8,125 nt of DNA from an uncultured Chloroflexota bacterium (GTDB lineage: Bacteria; Chloroflexota; Anaerolineae; Aggregatilineales; Phototrophicaceae), in NCBI GenBank assembly GCA_937927665.1, contig CALBRY010000190.1, positions 1 through 8,125 of the forward strand, read 5' to 3'. Position numbers and translations under genes: made by a program. The notes beneath the pieces were generated by a model. It saw nothing but the letters and a program-made list of their open reading frames with translations, did no database searches and was not told where the DNA came from. Shown one piece after another: positions 5,509-8,125 of the stretch. The stretch's first letter is position 1, and each line of letters starts with the position of its first letter.

Positions 5509-8055
5509 TCAACGGTTGATAATCTGGCTCTGCTTAAAAACGTGACCTTTTTTGACCGTGCCCACATCGCCGCCCTGTACATCCAAGAACACCGCCCCGG
5601 CTACCAATTGAATCGTGACATGGCTAGCCGTTCGTGCGGTCACGATGCATTGTGAGAACGCCGCGACTTTGCGCGTTCCGCCGCCGTCGATTGGCTGCAA
5701 GCCGTAGATCACGATATTTACGGGATCATCGTTCAGGCGCACCGTGTTGAACCCGCGTCCTTCTTCGGTCATGACAAACCGCATTTCATCTGAACCAATC
5801 AGCGCCCATCCTTTGTAATCCTGTATCGCTTTGATGACTGCCTGCGCGTACTCGTCGCGTTTGACTCCTTCTTTTTCAGTGCCGCCTTTTTCGCCTTGCG
5901 GTTTCTCTTTCGGCGTTTCACCTTCTACTTCGGCTTCTTTTGAATTTTCTTCTCCGGTTGGCGTTTTGCCCGAACGCACCGACGCGACAGCGCGTTCAAG
6001 CTGTGCGAGCACTTCTTCGATCGTTTTGCCTTCGGACGGGCGCAGCATGGAAATCAGCTTATTCGTTTCTTCTTCCGTCAAATCTTGCGGTACGAGTTCC
6101 ATAAAGCGCTGCACAGCGGCATCGGTGATCGTCGCTCCGGTACTCATGCCGCTCGCCCATTCATCGAAGAAGCGCCGTTGTTCAGCGGGCATCGCGGCGA
6201 TCTGTTTGCGCGTTTCGGGCGAAAGCACCGCGCGCGGACGCTGCACCTCTGGCTCGGCTGTGCCACCCGGTACACCCGCATCCTCGCCGCTTTTGCCTTG
6301 TTCGGGCGTTTGTGTGCCGCCGCCCGCGCCCGGTGTTCCGGTGGGAGGAGGCTCTCCGGCGGCGCCCGGTGTTCCGGTGGAGGGCGATTCTCCGGCGGCA
6401 GGTTTGCCCGCTTTTGCCGCATCAATCGCGGCGCGGAGCTGTTCAACGGTTTCCGGGGCGGCAGATGAGGCGCTCGCGTTCGTTTGCATCGATTCGAGCA
6501 GCGTTTTTAGATCTTCCTCGCTAAATTCGTCCGGGTTTTCGCTGATCATCTTCAAAATGCGGTCGTTGATCGCCTGCTGCGTTTGGCTCACGTCGCCGCT
6601 TTCCGCCGCATCCGCGAGAAGCTGTTGAAGCTCCTTATCTTCGGCGATCAGTTTTTTCATTTCTGGTGTAAGCGGTGCGCCATTTTGCGCCATGCTTTCA
6701 AAGAGCGCTTCTAGCGCGCTGCTGCCGTTTCCGCCAATGCTCGCCTCCGCCCGTCCCGTCGTCAGCAGAATGACCGCCGCCGCGAGTTCGGCATACGCGA
6801 GTGCGCGCCCGGCGGCGCGTGACACGCCTTTTCGAGCCGCACCTTTTGCGCCTTTTCCAACACGTCCGCCCGTCTTTTTGATTTGGCGGCGCAGATTCTT
6901 TTGATTCTTCTTCTGGGTTTTGCGCTGTTGGCGGCGTTTTTTGCGGCTCGTCTCTTTGACCTTGTAGACGATCACGCCGGGACCGCACCACATCACATTG
7001 ACCTGCTGACCCATCACCAACATCATACGGGGCGGGCGATAGCGGCGGCTCGTCATGGGCACAAAGGCTGAAATCCCCAGAGTTTTACGCAGTTCGGCGT
7101 TGTGATCATCGTTTCCTTGAAGCAGGTAGCGCGCCAATTGACCTTCTGCGAATGTGAAGCCGAACCAATTTCCCGGTTTCACCTCCGCGAGTTCCATTTG
7201 TCGCCCTCGTTTGAAGGCGAGATCCGGCTTGCCCGTGCCTGACGTGCTTTCGGTTAGTTCGCTGAATATCTGCGGATCGATTACGTCATCGCGTCCGGGG
7301 CGTTCCGTGCGCAGCGGTCCCGCCGATCCACTTTCGATGATGACACCGCTCGTCAGTGCGCCGACACGTGCCGTAAAATCTGCCTTGATGGCGGCTTCAA
7401 CGGCACGCCCAAGCGCGATATTGCTCGAACCGGGGCGGTTCAACAGCGCGATACATCCGCCGGTCGGGTTTCTGAATAATCCTGTCCTGCCCAAGCGCGT
7501 CGGCTTCCGGGAAACGCCAACTGCCATTTGTTCGGCTTCTGCTTCGGCGGGGCTGTTCGTCTGTTCGATCCGCAGCGCGCCCCCCGGCGCTGACCCTGCC
7601 TGCTGGACGACATGCGCCAGTTCGTGCGCGATCAACCGCTGTCCATCGGGCGTATGCGGGCGATATTCCCCTGCGCCGAACACGACATCTTGACCGACGG
7701 TGTAGGCGTGCGCCGCAACGTCATGCGCCGATCGCGCCGCTTGATTATCGGCATGGACGCGCACACCGCTGAAATCATGCCCGAAACGCGATTCCATTAC
7801 GCCGCGTGTTTCGCCATCGAGCGCTTGACCGGAGGTTCGCAGCGTTTCGTGGACGCTCGGCGGCGGGGTATCAATTCCCGATCCGTTGAGCGCGCTCCGC
7901 TGAAGGATGCTGCTCTGCGCCGCTTCGCGCTTCTTGCGGCAGTCGTCACATTCGCCGCCTTCTTCGTTGATCGGCTTGCCGCACGCGCATGTATTCCGCT
8001 GCAAGACTCCGCTTGATCGGTGAGTCGGGGTGATTCGGGTGATGTGTCCGCTCAT
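5509..8055 (-). CDS. DUF4157 (eCIS core domain) protein with PD-(D/E)xK-like region, candidate cargo
   Basis: The protein has 848 residues counted from ATG 8055; a GTG at 8064 is less likely. Visible parts in order: a Cys4 cluster (C23, C25, C36, C39), common ahead of DUF4157; the DUF4157 domain at about 79-154, ending in HELAHVVQQ with the HExxH residues H144, E145 and H148; a region at about 200-365 containing GKPD (P277, D278), AEVK (E291, K293) and a later GQL (Q306), the spacing of a PD-(D/E)xK nuclease core; a very basic stretch at 368-417; a hydrophobic segment at 418-434; an acidic helical module at 462-525; a Pro/Gly linker; a second similar module at 611-673; a Lys/Glu-rich linker; and an unknown C-terminal domain at 732-848. 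DUF4157 proteins are a hallmark of eCIS loci and are linked to toxins, though their role is only partly understood. Its place ahead of the adaptor gene suggests cargo or a cargo-processing factor. The nuclease function is inferred from motif spacing only. HExxH suggests metal binding, but protease activity is unproven. Confidence 0.9.
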   Translation of the reverse strand: MSGHITRITPTHRSSGVLQRNTCACGKPINEEGGECDDCRKKREAAQSSILQRSALNGSGIDTPPPSVHETLRTSGQALDGETRGVMESRFGHDFSGVRVHADNQAARSAHDVAAHAYTVGQDVVFGAGEYRPHTPDGQRLIAHELAHVVQQAGSAPGGALRIEQTNSPAEAEAEQMAVGVSRKPTRLGRTGLFRNPTGGCIALLNRPGSSNIALGRAVEAAIKADFTARVGALTSGVIIESGSAGPLRTERPGRDDVIDPQIFSELTESTSGTGKPDLAFKRGRQMELAEVKPGNWFGFTFAEGQLARYLLQGNDDHNAELRKTLGISAFVPMTSRRYRPPRMMLVMGQQVNVMWCGPGVIVYKVKETSRKKRRQQRKTQKKNQKNLRRQIKKTGGRVGKGAKGAARKGVSRAAGRALAYAELAAAVILLTTGRAEASIGGNGSSALEALFESMAQNGAPLTPEMKKLIAEDKELQQLLADAAESGDVSQTQQAINDRILKMISENPDEFSEEDLKTLLESMQTNASASSAAPETVEQLRAAIDAAKAGKPAAGESPSTGTPGAAGEPPPTGTPGAGGGTQTPEQGKSGEDAGVPGGTAEPEVQRPRAVLSPETRKQIAAMPAEQRRFFDEWASGMSTGATITDAAVQRFMELVPQDLTEEETNKLISMLRPSEGKTIEEVLAQLERAVASVRSGKTPTGEENSKEAEVEGETPKEKPQGEKGGTEKEGVKRDEYAQAVIKAIQDYKGWALIGSDEMRFVMTEEGRGFNTVRLNDDPVNIVIYGLQPIDGGGTRKVAAFSQCIVTARTASHVTIQLVAGAVFLDVQGGDVGTVKKGHVFKQSQIINR
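6326..6397 (-). repeat. Tandem 36-base repeat coding a Pro/Gly linker
   Basis: Two adjacent copies (6326-6361 and 6362-6397) match at 31 of 36 positions by hand alignment, with the first 19 bases identical. They encode the 12-residue units AGESPSTGTPGA and AGEPPPTGTPGA in the DUF4157 protein, inside a Pro/Gly/Ala-rich region of about 60 residues. The repeat keeps the reading frame and probably forms a flexible hinge between the two helical modules. Confidence 0.85.
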
Positions 8056-8065
8056 GGGATTCACT

Positions 8066-8070
8066 CTCCT
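8066..8070 (-). promoter_or_regulatory. Ribosome binding site of the DUF4157 gene
   Basis: AGGAG on the minus strand lies 10 bases before ATG at 8055 but only 1 base before an in-frame GTG at 8064. This spacing is the reason for choosing the ATG as start. Confidence 0.65.
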
Positions 8071-8125
8071 AAGCCGTCATCGCGCACGGATCGCGCTCCA
8101 ACATGGCGCGCACCTGATCCTCGCC
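8069..8125 (-). CDS. C-terminal tail of an unidentified upstream gene (partial)
   Basis: Reading in from the window edge on the minus strand, one frame stays open for 18 codons and ends in TAG at 8071-8069. It encodes GEDQVRAMLERDPCAMTA. Its third codon positions are mostly G or C, like the genes that follow, and its stop lies 13 bases before the preferred start of the DUF4157 gene, so it is probably the previous gene of the same operon. A second frame is also open and ends at 8061, but its codon use is poorer. The fragment is too short to assign a family. In eCIS loci this could be an ATPase, a structural gene or another accessory gene, and nothing here decides between them. Confidence 0.45.
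   Translation of the reverse strand, partial: GEDQVRAMLERDPCAMTA

Noticed and set aside
5021..5512. 163-codon minus-strand frame overlapping the adaptor gene
   Set aside because: It is in a different frame from the conserved adaptor; the Arg-rich product is a shadow.
5831..6628. 265-codon plus-strand open frame opposite the DUF4157 gene
   Set aside because: Its product is Ser/Ala/Pro-rich low complexity, produced by reading the linker regions backwards; it has no ribosome site or family pattern.
7154..7693. 179-codon plus-strand open frame opposite the nuclease-like region
   Set aside because: It is antisense to recognisable DUF4157 protein sequence and shows no domain.
8056..8064. GTG start of the DUF4157 gene at 8064
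   Set aside because: The AGGAG site would be only 1 base away; ATG 8055 has a workable 10-base spacing.
1..8125. Cyanobacterial HIP1 octamer as a taxonomic clue
   Set aside because: Despite the many CGATCG-like strings I did not see GCGATCGC, so a cyanobacterial origin is not supported this way.
1..8125. Promoters, rho-independent terminators, tRNA genes, CRISPR arrays and insertion sequences
   Set aside because: The genes are contiguous with no intergenic space above about 30 bases, and no hairpin-plus-T-run, cloverleaf, repeat array or transposase pattern was found.

Overview
The window is a stretch of a contractile injection system locus, most likely an extracellular contractile injection system (eCIS, the family of the Serratia antifeeding prophage Afp and the Photorhabdus virulence cassettes). 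Everything that looks real lies on the minus strand, so the genes read from high to low coordinates. Eight genes plus a short tail of a ninth fill the window, with no gap above about 30 bases. Four junctions overlap by 1 to 4 bases. I read this as one operon, and I see no promoter, terminator, RNA gene, CRISPR array or mobile element.

Order in the direction of transcription: (1) the last 18 codons of an unidentified gene (8125-8069); (2) a large DUF4157 protein of 848 residues (8055-5509), with a Cys4 cluster, a DUF4157 domain ending in HELAH, a region with a PD-(D/E)xK-like nuclease motif, a very basic stretch next to a hydrophobic segment, two related acidic helical modules around a Pro/Gly linker, and an unknown C-terminal domain; (3) an Afp7-type tube/baseplate adaptor (5478-4822); (4) a small LysM-like protein (4825-4514); (5) a gpD/gp27-like spike hub (4514-3384); (6) a gpV/gp5-like OB-fold spike with a beta-helix-like tail (3387-2875); (7) a PAAR-like tip (2860-2537); (8) a gp25-like baseplate wedge (2512-2150); (9) an Afp11-type large baseplate protein whose 3' end lies beyond the window (2153-1).

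Together genes 3 to 9 make the central spike and inner baseplate: adaptor on the inner tube, hub, spike shaft, sharpened tip, and the wedge proteins that join the baseplate to the sheath. Sheath, inner tube, tape measure, AAA+ ATPase, tail fibre and cap genes are not in this window and would be expected on either side. The DUF4157 protein sits inside this structural operon and is the best candidate for a cargo or maturation factor. Its nuclease-like motif makes a DNA-attacking cargo the most interesting hypothesis here.

The organism cannot be named from this sequence. It is a bacterium of moderately high GC with ordinary Shine-Dalgarno sites (AGGAG, AAAGGA, GGAGG). Separate LysM, gpD and gpV genes instead of the larger Afp7 and Afp8 proteins of Serratia, together with a DUF4157 partner, fit the eCIS loci known from Actinobacteria, Chloroflexota, Cyanobacteria and related groups rather than those of Serratia or Photorhabdus. 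GATC is strikingly frequent (about 115 by hand count), but the cyanobacterial octamer GCGATCGC was not seen.
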